NCBI GenBank assembly: GCA_030549335.1
Contig: CM060198.1
Location: 62,909,378 to 62,973,377 of the forward strand
Origin: Pontederia crassipes
Taxonomy: Eukaryota > Streptophyta > Magnoliopsida > Commelinales > Pontederiaceae
Direction of reading: 5' to 3'
DNA: 64,000 nucleotides
Every line of letters begins with the position of its first letter. Positions within the stretch are counted from its first letter, which is position 1. Position numbers and translations under genes: made by a program. The notes beneath the pieces were generated by a model. It did no database searches. It saw only the letters and a list, made by a program, of their open reading frames with translations, and was not told the origin of the DNA. This document shows, in pieces, positions 1 through 11,765 of the stretch.

Positions 1-2050
1 CGGGGAAGATCGGAAAATAGGAAATTTCAGAAAATAGTATCATGGGCACCAAGACTCTCATGATGGAATGAAATTATATGCAATCATTTTGCTTTCGCTT
101 CTGGACCAAGGGAAACTGGTGATCAAGGTATGGAGGATATGATCCTGGAGCAATCATAGATAGTGAAGCCTCTGGTGGTAATAGTAGTAGTGCAGTCATC
201 TTGCAACAGTGCACAGTGCACACATTTATGAGATGTCTGCAGAGATAGGTCATGGATATGGAGGTCTCTTAAATAACATCTTTCCATTTGCTCACTTACA
301 GTGAAGCCTCTGGTGGAAAACTTTAAGGAAGTGTTACATTGCTAATCAACAAGCCTTCAAAGATTAATTATCAACCAGATTTAATGGAGGTAGTTGAGAA
401 TTAAAGGCTAGAATGGCGTCTTGATCTCTCACATTAAACTACATCATTCCATTAACTTCCAAATTATTAAACAACTACCGCAACTCAACTCCCCTTTCCA
501 TGCAGAGGCTTCAAATTTAAGTGGAAGAATCCTGAGCTACTTGTCCCGAAGAGCATTTAATACAGGGGGGCGATGGCAGATTGGCAGGAACAAATTGTAA
601 GACATCCACTTCCCTGGATTCTGATCCTGTACAGATCCAAAGCTCTCTGTTTTTTGGTAAGAAGAGTTAATCGACCTGTCATTTAGTAGTAGGTACGATT
701 TAAATATTTAATTGGTTCTTCTTTGTCTTTTTTTTCTTTTTGCTACACATTATTTAAGTTATTCAATTATGTTTTGCTCATACTGGTGCAGGATAAACCC
801 AAAATAGTCCGATATGAGAAAGACACGAGGAAATTTGAAGGGTGGAGTGCCTCACACAAAATTAATAATTTTTGTAAAAAAAATATATCCCACACAAAAT
901 CGATAACCAAGACTAATAACCTCCCATTACAATCATTTAGATCATCTTTTATTTTTCTTAACTTATCAACTAATCTTTTGATCACAAAAGATCAATCAAG
1001 TCTTTAGGAAACAAATGATCAGCTCCATATTATTATGAGAAATTATATAGGTGCTAGGATAATTATGTGAATAGATAAATTAAAATAAATTCATTAGCTT
1101 AGCTCATATTTAGTTCTTTGTCCAACATTTGTACGCTCGGTAGATTGAGTGGTTGCCAAGTCTGTAAGAGTTATCGTTCGGCATTCCAAGGCCGATTATG
1201 ATTCAGAAACTCAGTAAGTCGGGGGAGGATCCGATCCTCTTTAGACAAAAAACGTACAAACTCTCTATCAAGAGTTTTCAACACCCGAAACTCATAATAA
1301 CTAATCTGGACAATAATGGTATCAATAATTACTATATTTGACTAATTCAAATTTTAAAATGTTCATATTATAATGGAAAAAGGCCAATATTGATCAAATT
1401 AGTGATTCGGAGCATCAATTCCTAAATTATTGGATTAATTTATTTGGTATTAAATAGCTAAACAAAGAAACACGGGAAGAATTAAGTTTTATATTATAAT
1501 TCAATACCTATTAAAAACTACATATTTTTTTAACATTACATCGTATGCATCAGCATCCAAAGTCCTCTTTCTCTCTCCTTTACATTTGTCCTTCCTCTAT
1601 CTTGACATGTGTACTTCAGTTGCCTGTTATTCATGTACATGTAATGGCAGCATCGGAGCCTTGTTAGTTGTTCCTCACCACTTGCATGATATCAATTTTT
1701 TTTTTTTATATTGTACACAAAATGTCAACTAACATGTCTAAAACATGGATGGAAACTTGTATTTTGGCCCCTTGGTACAAAATTTGGCCGCACAAGCCAT
1801 ATCACCCAAAGTACCACATACAAATTAGCACAAATATATCCATGTATATATAGTGAAATATCCCGTTTATGTAATCAAGGGAATGCTATTTTTGGTGGAC
1901 CTTTATACACATATCTATAAACTTGACATACAATTTTTTGGGGGTGTTACAAAAGAGTCATTAACTTTTTATGATGCTTTGAAATAATTTCTTAATTCAC
2001 GTGTGTCAAAATAAAAGCTAGTGAGAATCTCTAGTTGGAACTCGCTCTCT
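1..2050. other. AT-rich intergenic region, no gene recognised
   Basis: I see no recognisable gene here. The short open frames have no family signature and lack coding bias. A compact segment at about 1127-1258 is bounded by the 8 bp inverted repeat TTTGTACG/CGTACAAA and contains the inverted repeat GAGGATC-C-GATCCTC. It may be a small non-autonomous element, but no target duplication was found. Confidence 0.5.
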
Positions 2051-2428
2051 AACTAAAATACTTTCACCCTAACATTATTGTCACCCTATTAATTCGGGAG
2101 GAGAGAGTAATTGAATGATAGTTGATTGAGATTTTCTCTGACCACTTCTGAGTAGTAAAAAAGAGAATATATCCATAATTCATATGCTAAAATGATGATA
2201 ATAAATTTTAAAATAATAATAATAATGTTCTTTTTATTTAACTAAAATACTTTCACCCTAACATTATTGTCACCCTATTAATTCGGGAGGAGAGAGTAAT
2301 TGAATGATAGTTGATTGAGATTTTCTCTGACCACTTCTGAGTAGTAAAAAAGAGAATATATCCATAATTCATATGCTAAAATGATGATAATAAATTTTAA
2401 AATAATAATAATAATGTTCTTTTTATTT
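2051..2428. repeat. Perfect tandem duplication, 2 x 189 bp
   Basis: The segment 2051-2239 is repeated directly at 2240-2428, with no mismatch that I could find by eye. Each unit starts AACTAAAATAC and ends in a run of AAT triplets followed by GTTCTTTTTATTT. The lack of divergence in an AT-rich spacer implies a very recent slippage or unequal-exchange event, or an assembly artefact. Confidence 0.95.
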
Positions 2429-3260
2429 GGATAGCTACGGAAAGCGACACGAAAAGTTCAATTCATGTGAGGTTAAAAAGTGCAATATTCATAAATTAAA
2501 AATTAAATTTAACTAATTTGATTAAATTGTCCCATATTATGCAGATGAAAATTTTAATAAAAAAAATTTATTAGTTAATAATGTTGTCCTTTCAAAACAT
2601 TGGGCAGAGTGGTAAGAAGTTACTTACTCCAATCTATAGGGTATAATTGTTAGCACTACAGCCTTCCAGAAAATAACTTTTCCCTTTGTCCTCCCATGAA
2701 TCATTCAGCTGATGACTGCAGGATCGTCCCCCATCAAACAGTACCACAGCCAACGTAAACAGGTTGTGTCAGGTACTGTGGACCTCGTTAACATTATTTT
2801 GTTTCTCGGTCTTCACCCGTGGATTGGATTATCATCTGATTAGTAATTCTTTCACCATGCAATTTTCACCTAAAACTTAAATCAATTTTTGTATTCTCTT
2901 TAATCCTCTCCCCGAGAGTCTAAGTCTGTACTGCTGACACAATTTGGGGTCACTGCATCCATACAATTGTTGTTGGTAAAAAGTTAATTAAACGTTTGGA
3001 GGGAAAAAAAAGAAGAAGATAGACAATTAACCATCACACATGGTATGATAATTAAGAGAATTTACGAGGACCCATCCGTAACGTTTTGTTCTTTTCTATA
3101 CCAATGGGTGACGTATGGTATTAATAGCTGCTTGTTCATTTAGTCCTGTTACGATGCAAACGTAACAGGCCACCGCAAAGAAATGAGACAGGAGGAAGAA
3201 GGAAAAATTAAATGCAGGTTTGGAAAGGTGGGGGGAATGAGCCATAACTCTCTGAAAGAG
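2429..3260. other. Upstream spacer of the IRKI-like gene
   Basis: Non-coding AT-rich sequence leading into the promoter of the DUF641 gene. No open frame with a family signature and no transposon ends were recognised. Confidence 0.5.
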
Positions 3261-3265
3261 ATGCA

Positions 3266-3274
3266 TTTATACAA
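3266..3274 (+). promoter_or_regulatory. Candidate TATA element of the IRKI-like gene
   Basis: TTTATACAA lies about 110 bp upstream of the ATG at 3381. It is followed by a GC-richer segment with CAGCAG repeats that looks like a 5' leader. Position and base-composition change fit a core promoter; no transcript evidence is available. Confidence 0.35.
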
Positions 3275-3380
3275 CCAGCATTTAACTCGCGCTGCCCTCC
3301 AAACCACGGAAGCTAACAGCTAGCCAGAAAGCAGCAGCAGCGGCACCACCTCCTGCCTGCAACTGTAACCAAAGCCTTCC

Positions 3381-5088
3381 ATGGCGTCGCCTTCCTCCTC
3401 CATCCCGTCGCCTCCCCCTCGCTCCCCCTTCTTCACTCCTGTGAGTTCCTTCCTCTCTCTCCGCATTGCTTCCCTTTCTCTCTCATCCGTTCTCTTACAC
3501 GGTCAATTCTATTCTTTTTCTGATATATATCTGTCTTTCCTCTGTCAATTTGCAGATTCCTGAGAACGAAGACGAAGAGAAGGAAGAGGAGGAAGAACAA
3601 GAAGAGAAGCTGCCAAGAGACTCACAGGAGGCGCGAGCCACTGTTGCTGCCATCGGTACTTACAGGCACACACCAACACCTCTCCACCCGGAGGCTTCCA
3701 CCTCGGACGCATCCACCACGCCGGGAGCGAGCAAGAAGAAGCACAAGCATCAGCAGGCCCACGTCGTCGACGATGACGTCTCCGTCTCCGTCTCCTGCAA
3801 CAAGTGCCGCCCTTCCGCCCGCGACAAGATTTCCATCGTGCCCCTCGACTCTAACGTCGGCGGCCAAAAACAAGTGCCCTCCGGGGCCTCTTCGTCGTCG
3901 TCCGCTTCTTCTCCCAACGTCCTCCGGTCGTTGTTCTTCACCATAACACGACGGAGCCCCGCGGCAGCCAACGCCTCCGCGGCGGGCGCCGCCACCGCCG
4001 CCCGGGAGGTCGAGGAGTCGCGCCGCGCGGCGGCCGAGCTCTCCCGGAAGCTCATACACGCCACGCGCAGGCGCGACGAGGCCCTTCTCGAGTCCTCCCG
4101 CCTGAAGTACTCCCTCGCCGAGCTCGAGCGCAAGGTCGACCGCCTAGAGTCCCACTGCCGCGAGCTCAAGTTCGCCCTCGACCGTTCCACCCCTGTTGCC
4201 GTTATTCCGGCCATCGCTCCAGTCCGCGCCGATTCGAGTAGCTCGGGCACACCGTTCCCGCTCGAGAAGTTCTTGTCCGCCGTCTCGGACGCCCGTTCCG
4301 GCGTCCGTCACCTCGCGCGGTCCCTCACGGCCCAACTTCGTATCGCCTCGTTGGGTCAGCGCGCGCCCAGCACGGACCGGGTCGCAGCTCTGATACACCC
4401 CTATGACCCCAGGGCGGCCGCTCAGTGGAGAAAAAACCCGGGCGGCGGTTTGCTCTTCTACATGGAAGCCTTACTGAACCGGGTTTTCTACTCAGGATTT
4501 GAGACCCAAGCCGACGACGAAGAGCCCCGTCTAATTGATCCAGTGGCCCGATGTCAGGTGAACCGGTCAAGCTACCAAGCCGTCCAGAGTTTGGGCTGGG
4601 ACGAAGTGTTAAGCAAGGGCACTAAGCACTACAGTGAGGGACTCAGCCGATTCTGCGACCGAAAGATGAGCGAAGTGGTCGGGTTGGTCGGGCTGAACCG
4701 GGCGTGGCCGGAGGGGCTGCTGCAGGCCTTCTTTGTCGCCGCGAAGGGCGCATGGGTGGTCCGGCTCATGGCGAGATCGGTTCATCCGGCCCTTCCGATC
4801 CTCAAAGCGGATCAAGGTGTTAAATTCGACGCCCGGTTCATGGAGGACGTCGCGGCGGACCGGGTGCGGAGTCTGACCCCGGCCGCGATCCGGATCATGG
4901 TGGCGCCCGGGTTCCATGTCTACACTTGCGAGGGGAGCGGTGGCGTGGTCAAGTGCAAGGTGTTGTGTGTGTACAGCGGCAACAACAGCATTGGTGGTGG
5001 CAATGAAATTGGTGGTGGCTACAACTTTGGTGTCATTAAGGAGAATGGGAGGAAGAGTTTTGATTTTGAGAGTCTTCATCAGCGTTAA
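3381..5088 (+). CDS. IRKI: IRK-interacting / GIL1-type DUF641 protein
   Basis: Two exons: 3381-3440 and 3556-5088. The intron has donor GTGAGT and acceptor TTTGCAG in phase 0, giving about 530 residues. The N-terminus is Ser/Pro rich with the motif FTPIPE spanning the splice, then a strongly acidic run (about residues 24-37). A coiled coil rich in Arg, Glu and Leu covers about 172-230. The DUF641 core begins near PLEKFLSAVSDA (about 255) and runs through FCDRKMSEVV, LLQAFFVAAKGAW and the C-terminal FHVYTCEGSGG and VVKCKVLCVY. Members of this family include Arabidopsis IRKI, which binds the receptor kinase IRK, and GIL1, which acts in light-dependent gravitropism. Subfamily choice is inferred from the FTPI motif, acidic N-terminus and C-terminal motifs. 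The coding part is very GC rich against AT-rich flanks, typical of monocot genes. A cytosolic or membrane-associated scaffold role is likely; no enzyme motif is present. Confidence 0.9.
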
Positions 5089-5708
5089 AATGGTGTAAGT
5101 AGGAGAATCCGAAATTACTATGTTAATTAATTAATTTAATTAATACCAACTGACTTGTAAGAAAACTTTTTCGAGTGCGGCCGTTTCCATTGCTTTGGAT
5201 ACGTTTTGCTTCTTTCTTTTTTTTATATGACGTCGTGTTTGGGGACAACAAATAATTTTGTGGTCTCTTGTTTCTTTCTTTCTACTTGCTTTTGCACTTT
5301 GCACTTTGCAGCTGATAGATCTTTTGAGATCAATCTAAATTCTCGTATACATGGGATTAAGGGGGAAACTGCAATTTGAATCATGCACGACCGACCTTCT
5401 AAATTTTCTTCTTTATTTATATTTTTAACACGTCTAATTCTAAACCCTATATTTATATCTTTTAATTTTAAAATCTATCCGAATTTTAATGCTTAAGTCC
5501 TTCCCTAATTTTCATGATTGATGCTCTTTTGTTATTATTTGATAAGTGAAATCGCAATTTCTATTAGTTTTTGTTGAATAATTGAATCGAATGGGTTTAA
5601 ATAAAATTAAATAAGTAATAAAAATGGATGAGAAGAAAAATGATTTAATAAATTAATTTTATTTTTTTACGTCGTGTTATTTTTTTAGTCCTTTGACAAA
5701 ATTAGGAC
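5089..5708. other. 3' flank of the IRKI-like gene and AT-rich spacer
   Basis: Contains the probable 3' UTR, followed by AT-rich non-coding sequence. No gene recognised. Confidence 0.5.
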
Positions 5709-5783
5709 GTCTGACACGTTATCAACAACAACAACAAAGCCTTATCCCACTAGGTGGGGTCGGCTAGTCTGACACGTTATCAA
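5709..5783 (-). mobile_element. Ultra-short RTE LINE tail insertion with 17 bp TSD
   Basis: A stretch of only about 41 bp (5726-5766) holds the CAA repeat, AAAGCCTTATCCCACTAGGT and GGGGTCGGCT, the reverse complement of the 3' tail of the RTE element at 23053-26186. It is flanked by perfect 17 bp direct repeats GTCTGACACGTTATCAA at 5709-5725 and 5767-5783. This is a target-primed insertion whose reverse transcription stopped just beyond the tail hairpin. Confidence 0.93.
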
Positions 5784-6871
5784 TTTAATTAATTAGTAAT
5801 TTAGATAATCACTTAAATAGAGTATGCAAGTATTGATAATATAAATAATAATTAAAATAATTTTAAAAAATTAACAAAACTTTTTTAAATTTTATTTTTT
5901 ATTTTCCTTGCATAGTGTCGTAAATTAACAAAGTAAAAACTAAAAAAAGTGAATATAGATAAATTACGTCGTACCAAATGCCTTTCCCTCCTTCCACTTT
6001 TTTCTTTTAACTTTTATTCTATCATTAAACTTCCTCTCCTTTTGAATTTAGTAGTAAACTTTATTGATAAACTTTTGTAAATAAATTTAATAACATTATT
6101 TTTCTAAACAAGTCAATAAATTTACAGTTAATTTAAAGAATTAATCATTTTGACTAATTTAAAGTAATTAGATTATTGGCAATTGAAGTTAAGAATATCC
6201 CATCGTTAAAATTTTGTAAGCTTGGCAATGAATTGGGCAGGTATACAAATAGTTGGGGGAAAAAAGTTATTTCCTTTAACACCCTTAAATTATATTTTCA
6301 CAATTAATATTAAATTAAAAATTTACAGATTTTAATGCTATAATTTTCTTCAAATTTGACACTTAAATCTTCTATTAAGTTTAATCCAAAAAATTCGTTA
6401 TTTTATAATTATAAAATATCATTTTTACTCTTACTTTCGTATTACAGTAGAAAAATTAAAAATAGAATAATCAATATGGGTAAAAGTATTATTTAATACT
6501 AATACTTTATGAAATATTATTCTCATGGTAATAATTTTTTACATATTAAAAAATATGTTTTTTTAGACAAAAATGATATTTCATAATTATTAAAGAATTA
6601 ATTGAACATAAATTGGACGAAATTTAACGGAAGAATTTAGGTATCAAATTTAGAGAAGTTTGTGAATTAGCAGTTATAAATAGTTTAAGATAGATATGAA
6701 AAAATTATAAGTGAGAGTGTGTTAAATGAAATAACAACAAAACAAAATATTAACACACAAATTTGGCCTTAAAAAATCCATAAATAAAAGAATCCAAACA
6801 TAACAAGTAAGAAAAAAAATTCTCAAACTTTCATCGGCATTTTTTCTCAAACTCAGAGGCAAGAAAAAAAC

Positions 6872-6874
<3 letters not shown>

Positions 6875-6914
<40 letters not shown>
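6875..6914. repeat. (AT)n microsatellite
   Basis: About 20 uninterrupted AT units. Confidence 0.97.
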
Positions 6915-6916
<2 letters not shown>

Positions 6917-7222
6917 TTTCCTGTAAGATTCTTCGTATTATGCTTATCATCATTACGAGAAAATAAATGGATAGAAAGTTGTATTGGAAGCTTTTATTTG
7001 ACACTTATTGAAATGTTTGAAACTTAGATATCATGATTTAAATGATAAGAAAATTAAAGGCCATGTATGAGAGTATATAATTATCTTTTTTTCGTTAAGA
7101 AGATAACTCTCTTATATATATTAATATTATATCCTTTTTCTGTAATATTCTTCATATTATGCTTATCATTATTATGAGAAATAAATGGATAGAAAGTCGT
7201 ATTGGAAGCTTTTATTTGATTA
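6915..7222. repeat. Diverged direct repeat, about 85 bp units
   Basis: The segment at about 6915-7000 (with ATGGATAGAAAG and TATTGGAAGCTTTTATTTGA) recurs at about 7131-7222 with several substitutions and small indels. It looks like an old local duplication of unknown origin. Confidence 0.8.
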
Positions 7223-8334
7223 AGCAAGGATGATGTTTATTTCGATGTGTATGAGATTAAAAAAATAACATATTTAAGTATTGCCTTTTTTCATTGCTTT
7301 CTTTTTTTTATTTAGAACTGTGTTTAATTTATCATTCATTTATTTTCGGTGTTTTGTCTCTCGTCTTTCACAATAATAATTTGATATGCTAACTTATAAA
7401 TTACTTTACTTTTTTCTACATTGGCTCAATAAGAAAGGAAATGAAATCACACAAATTAAACCTATTTAAAATTTGAAAAAAAAAACATATTCTAAAGAAG
7501 CAATTAAACCTATTGATTGTATATTCAATAATTGCTAAGATATATTTTCAATAGTATACATTTAAATAATCCTTAAATATAATTTCATTTTTTATATTAA
7601 TTGCTTTAATGATTTTGGTATATTATTCGAGTAATTTAGTCTTCTTATTTCATCTTCTTTGATTTACTGAATTACACAAAAGCTTATTTTAACACATCCT
7701 CTTCTCTATTTCGTTAGTACATTATTTTTATGTCTTTCGAATTATTTACATATACATTTTTTGTTCTCTCTTAATAACTGATATGTTAAAAAAATGGAAT
7801 TAATGAAACTACTATAATTGACATTAATGAATGATGCCTCAAAATCATCTCAAGAATTTGTTGTATCTTTTCACCTTTCTTATCATTCATTGATGATAAT
7901 TTTTATTTTATGTACTCACCATCATAGTTGAATTAATCATCAAATTCAGTATAATCAATTTATTCTTTATTTTGAAGAGAACTCTTTGAATTCTCTCTCA
8001 CTCTTTTTTGTTCTTGTGTTTAGTTTATATATTTTTTTCTGTCCTTTTATTATTGGTCTTATAATATTTTTCATTTTCATATATAATCACACGTGAAAAG
8101 GCATTCTTCTTTCAAGCTTATGAATTATCTTTCACATTTAAAAAAAAATCCACTCTTGATATTAATAATGCATTCATGACATTTTCCCCCAACTTTTTTG
8201 TGTCAATATTTAATTTACTTTTTTTATCAGTGATAAATTATAATAATTAATCACCTCTTGAATTCCAATGTCATTTTAATTAATATATGATCTAAAGAAA
8301 TTAATCGTCACTAATATTGGACAAATTCATTGAA

Positions 8335-8359
8335 ATATATATATATATATATATATATA
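8335..8359. repeat. (AT)n microsatellite
   Basis: About 12 AT units. Confidence 0.95.
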
Positions 8360-9488
8360 GCTCTTTCCATAGAAAAGGTTATGCACATATTCTTAGATGT
8401 TGAAATTATATATACTAGAATATTTTTTTATGAACGTGTAATGCTCTAAAACAATATAACTCTCGCTAGCGTTATCACTGAATTTGGTATCATAAATGTC
8501 GTTAGAGTAAAAAAATTTGAAAATAAAATTTGTCTACTATAAGTTTAAAAATTATAGTAAAATGCAAGAATATACTCGGGTGATAGAACAAAGTGCAACT
8601 TGACATAATTGAATAGTGAGGTTGTGTTATGGAGTCGATGGGTGTTAGTAGGCCCAATTCAATTATCAAAGTTATCATTTTGACTAGAGTTTATTCATAT
8701 CGCTCATGTTCGAACATCGAATTAGTAGAATACTAATAACCTTGTACATCGATAAATCTTGATCGAAAAAATAGTGCAAAATGAAAAGTGAGAAATGAGA
8801 TCGGAAAACAATTGAATTGAAGTATTTTGTTTATATAGAAGTACTTGTTTTTGAATTAGTTGTATTAGGTCCATTTGACTTAGCTGATATAAAATAATCA
8901 ATAAGTTGAAGTACTGATAATTAATTTATTATCTGGATCTTATTTAAAAAAAGTAGTTATGTGTTTAATAATAAAAAAAATAAGTTAGAGAAAATATGTG
9001 AATAAAAGTTATGTATATTTTAAGAGCAAAATAGATCATTTTTTTCTCATACAAATTAAATTAAATTTCAGTTTATTTTTTCTAACTTATAAATTGGACA
9101 AGTAATTTTTTTCGACAAAGCAATCATTTCCTTTTGTTCAAAATGATCAATTTTTTTCTTCACATACAAAATCACCTCTTTTTTTAATTATTAAATATAG
9201 AGAAAATTTTAAAACTACTTATAAATCATTTTAATTAATTTATAAGTTTAGCTTAACCAACGGACTCTTAGTCTATATCCATCTCCTGACCGAAGTGTAC
9301 GGTGCCATGCCTAATTTTATTTTATGAGTTAAATAGTTAATAAATTACCAAGACCCGCGGTAAACAAAATTAAGACCAAGCTAAAAAAATTACCACGACC
9401 GAGGGTTGAACGAAATAAAGACATATCCCCGGCACGCGTCGGCGCCCGTCGAGGCCCACGAAGGAATCGACGCGCGCCGCTTTGTCTC

Positions 9489-11765
9489 ATGCAACGCCGT
9501 CTCCGACTCGGAAGTTTGATCGGCCTCCTTCCCTCCATCGCCAATTTTGAAATCCGCCGCAGCTTCCATTCCCAACAACTGCTTGACGAAATCGCACACG
9601 GAGCGCCTGCGCCCGCCCCGACATGCCTCGCCAGTCTGGCTGCCTCCCATCCGTTGGAGCTCGTCCGCTCCCGGCTGCGGTCGGCCGTCGCCCTCGACCC
9701 CACCGCGGTCGCCATGGCCCTCAAGCAATCCCGCGGCACCTGCGGCCTTCAAATCCACGGCCTCGTCGTGTCATCCGGCCTCGATGCGTACGTGCCGGTG
9801 CTGAACTCCCTCATGAACATGTACTGCAAATCCGACTCCTTCAGTGTCGCTCTCAAGATATTTGATGTAATGCACGAGCGGGATGTCGTCTCGTGGAACA
9901 CCGTCCTCTCTGGCTTTGCTTCTGGCGTTGAGGCTTTGGAGTTTGCAGGACACATGCGTCGAGTTGGAGTTCCTCTGGATCCTGTCACGTTCACTGTGGC
10001 TCTTTCCTTTGCCGCTGACGTACAAGATTTGGAGTCTGGACGGCAATTCCACAGCCTCGTTTTCAAGTCCGGGTTTGATCCTGACATATTCATTGGGAAT
10101 GCTCTTATTACAGCATATTCAAGAAGTGGTTGCCTCCACGAAGCCAAGAGAGTGTTCGACGAAATGACGATAAGAGATTTGGTCTCATGGAATTCATTGC
10201 TCTGTGGACTCTCTCAAGCAGGGAACTGCATGACCCAAGCCATTCAGCTATTCCTTAGGATGGTGACTGAAGGTGAAAGGCCTGACCACATTTCGCTTGC
10301 TAGTATAATCTCAGCATGTCGGGACACAGAAGATATTAGTTTTGGACGTCAAGTGCATGGCTTTTCCATGAAGATGGCTCTTGAGACACACGTGCTGGTC
10401 TCTAATGTTCTCATGTCTATGTATTACAAGCACGGAGAAACAAACTTTGCCAAAAAGATTTTCGAGAACATGACAAAAAGGAATGTCATCTCATGGACAA
10501 CTTTGATCTCGATGGATTCAGAAAATGCAGTTTCTCTGTTCAATGGGATGAGATTGGATGGAGTTCAGCCAAATGATGTCACATTTGTTGCACTTATTTA
10601 TGCTGTGACAAACAATCATCTAATCAGGGAAGGTCAAATGATTCATGGAGTCTGCCTTAGAACTGGAATGTCATGCGAGGTAAATGTTTCAAATAGTCTG
10701 GTTACTATGTATGGGAATTTGAGATCCACAGCAGACGCAAGGAAGGTCTTTGATAGCATGTTCTCTAAAGAGATAATCTCTTGGAATGCATTGATCTCAT
10801 GCTATGCTCAAAATGGGCAATGTGAAGAAGCTCTGGAGGCATTTTCCTCTTTGATCTTGCAATGCCAGCCAAATCAATATACATTTGGAAGCATCTTGAG
10901 TGCAATCACTACTGTTCAGACAATGTCAATGTTGTACGGCCAGAAATTGCACTGCTACATTATTAAGCTGGGTCTCAACACTAATGAATATGTCTGTGGT
11001 GCCCTTATTGACATGTATGCAAAACATGGGAGTATCCATGAATCTCATTGTGCATTTAATGAATCTACTAGGACGAGCCTCGTCAGTTGGACAGCCATCA
11101 TCTCAGCACATGCAAAACATGGTGACAGCTCCAAGGTGATAAACATTTTTGAAGATATGGTGCATAGGGGTGTTCAACCTGATCATCTTACGTTCCTTGC
11201 TGTCCTTGTTGCTTGTGGGTGCAAGGGGATGGTCGATATGGGCTGCAAGATTTATGAATTGATGATACATGATTACAAGTTTGAACCATGGCCTGAGCAC
11301 TATGCTTGCATGGTTGACATGCTGGGGAAGGCAGGCAGATTGGTGGAAGCTGAAGAGTTCCTTAGGCAAACACCAGGAAATCCAGGGATCTCAGCCTTTC
11401 AAAGCTTGCTTGGAGCTTGTCGCACACATGGAGATGTGGAGATGGGAACAAGGGTAGCAGAGGCTCTAATGAGGCTGGGACCAAATGAGTCAGGTACCTA
11501 TGTGCTGATGTCCAACATATATGCTGAAAGAGGGGACTGGGAGAGTGTTGCAAAGATACGAAAGGGGATGAGGCAAAGTGGGGTTACCAAGGAAGTAGGA
11601 TTTAGTTGGGTAGATGTTGGCATCAGGGATTCCATACACATGCATAAATTTTCATCAGGCGACAAGACTCATCCTTCATCAGAAGAGATATTTATTGTGG
11701 CTAAGAGTTTGGGACTAGAAATGAGTGCTTCCGAGGAGGAGTTGTGCATTGATTTATTTTTTTAG
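9489..11765 (+). CDS. PLS-class pentatricopeptide repeat protein, E subgroup, probably mitochondrial
   Basis: Intronless ORF of 758 residues starting at the ATG at 9489, in a GC-rich context. The N-terminus is rich in Arg, Ser and Leu with no acidic cluster, as expected for organelle import. From about residue 65 onward there are tandem PPR units of P, L and S type, recognisable by recurring motifs such as NALITAYSRSGCL, ARKVFDSM, DLVSWNSLLCG, EIISWNALISCYAQNG and PDHLTFLAVLVACG. The C-terminal E-type region follows from about GNPGISAFQSLLGACRTHGD; no DYW deaminase domain is present. E-class proteins select cytidines for C-to-U editing and recruit a deaminase in trans. Size and layout resemble Arabidopsis At4g32430 (GRS1, mitochondrial editing), but orthology is not proven here. 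Two units around EMTIRDLVSWNS and EALEFAGHM are slightly shorter than canonical. GC content falls from the 5' to the 3' half, a monocot-like gradient. Confidence 0.95.
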   Translation: MQRRLRLGSLIGLLPSIANFEIRRSFHSQQLLDEIAHGAPAPAPTCLASLAASHPLELVRSRLRSAVALDPTAVAMALKQSRGTCGLQIHGLVVSSGLDAYVPVLNSLMNMYCKSDSFSVALKIFDVMHERDVVSWNTVLSGFASGVEALEFAGHMRRVGVPLDPVTFTVALSFAADVQDLESGRQFHSLVFKSGFDPDIFIGNALITAYSRSGCLHEAKRVFDEMTIRDLVSWNSLLCGLSQAGNCMTQAIQLFLRMVTEGERPDHISLASIISACRDTEDISFGRQVHGFSMKMALETHVLVSNVLMSMYYKHGETNFAKKIFENMTKRNVISWTTLISMDSENAVSLFNGMRLDGVQPNDVTFVALIYAVTNNHLIREGQMIHGVCLRTGMSCEVNVSNSLVTMYGNLRSTADARKVFDSMFSKEIISWNALISCYAQNGQCEEALEAFSSLILQCQPNQYTFGSILSAITTVQTMSMLYGQKLHCYIIKLGLNTNEYVCGALIDMYAKHGSIHESHCAFNESTRTSLVSWTAIISAHAKHGDSSKVINIFEDMVHRGVQPDHLTFLAVLVACGCKGMVDMGCKIYELMIHDYKFEPWPEHYACMVDMLGKAGRLVEAEEFLRQTPGNPGISAFQSLLGACRTHGDVEMGTRVAEALMRLGPNESGTYVLMSNIYAERGDWESVAKIRKGMRQSGVTKEVGFSWVDVGIRDSIHMHKFSSGDKTHPSSEEIFIVAKSLGLEMSASEEELCIDLFF

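Larger units (their letters stand above)
5784..9488. other. AT-rich intergenic region with simple repeats
   Basis: No gene recognised over 3.7 kb. The strand composition is very AT rich with many stops in all frames. It holds two AT dinucleotide tracts and a diverged direct repeat, listed separately. The last 150 bp before 9489 become GC rich and form the 5' leader of the PPR gene. Confidence 0.6.

Noticed and set aside
723..1007. 94-codon frame near the left edge
   Set aside because: AT-rich, no conserved motif, open on both strands by chance.
3622..4570. Long antisense and alternative-frame ORFs in the DUF641 gene
   Set aside because: GC-rich coding sequence leaves shadow frames open; none has a family signature.
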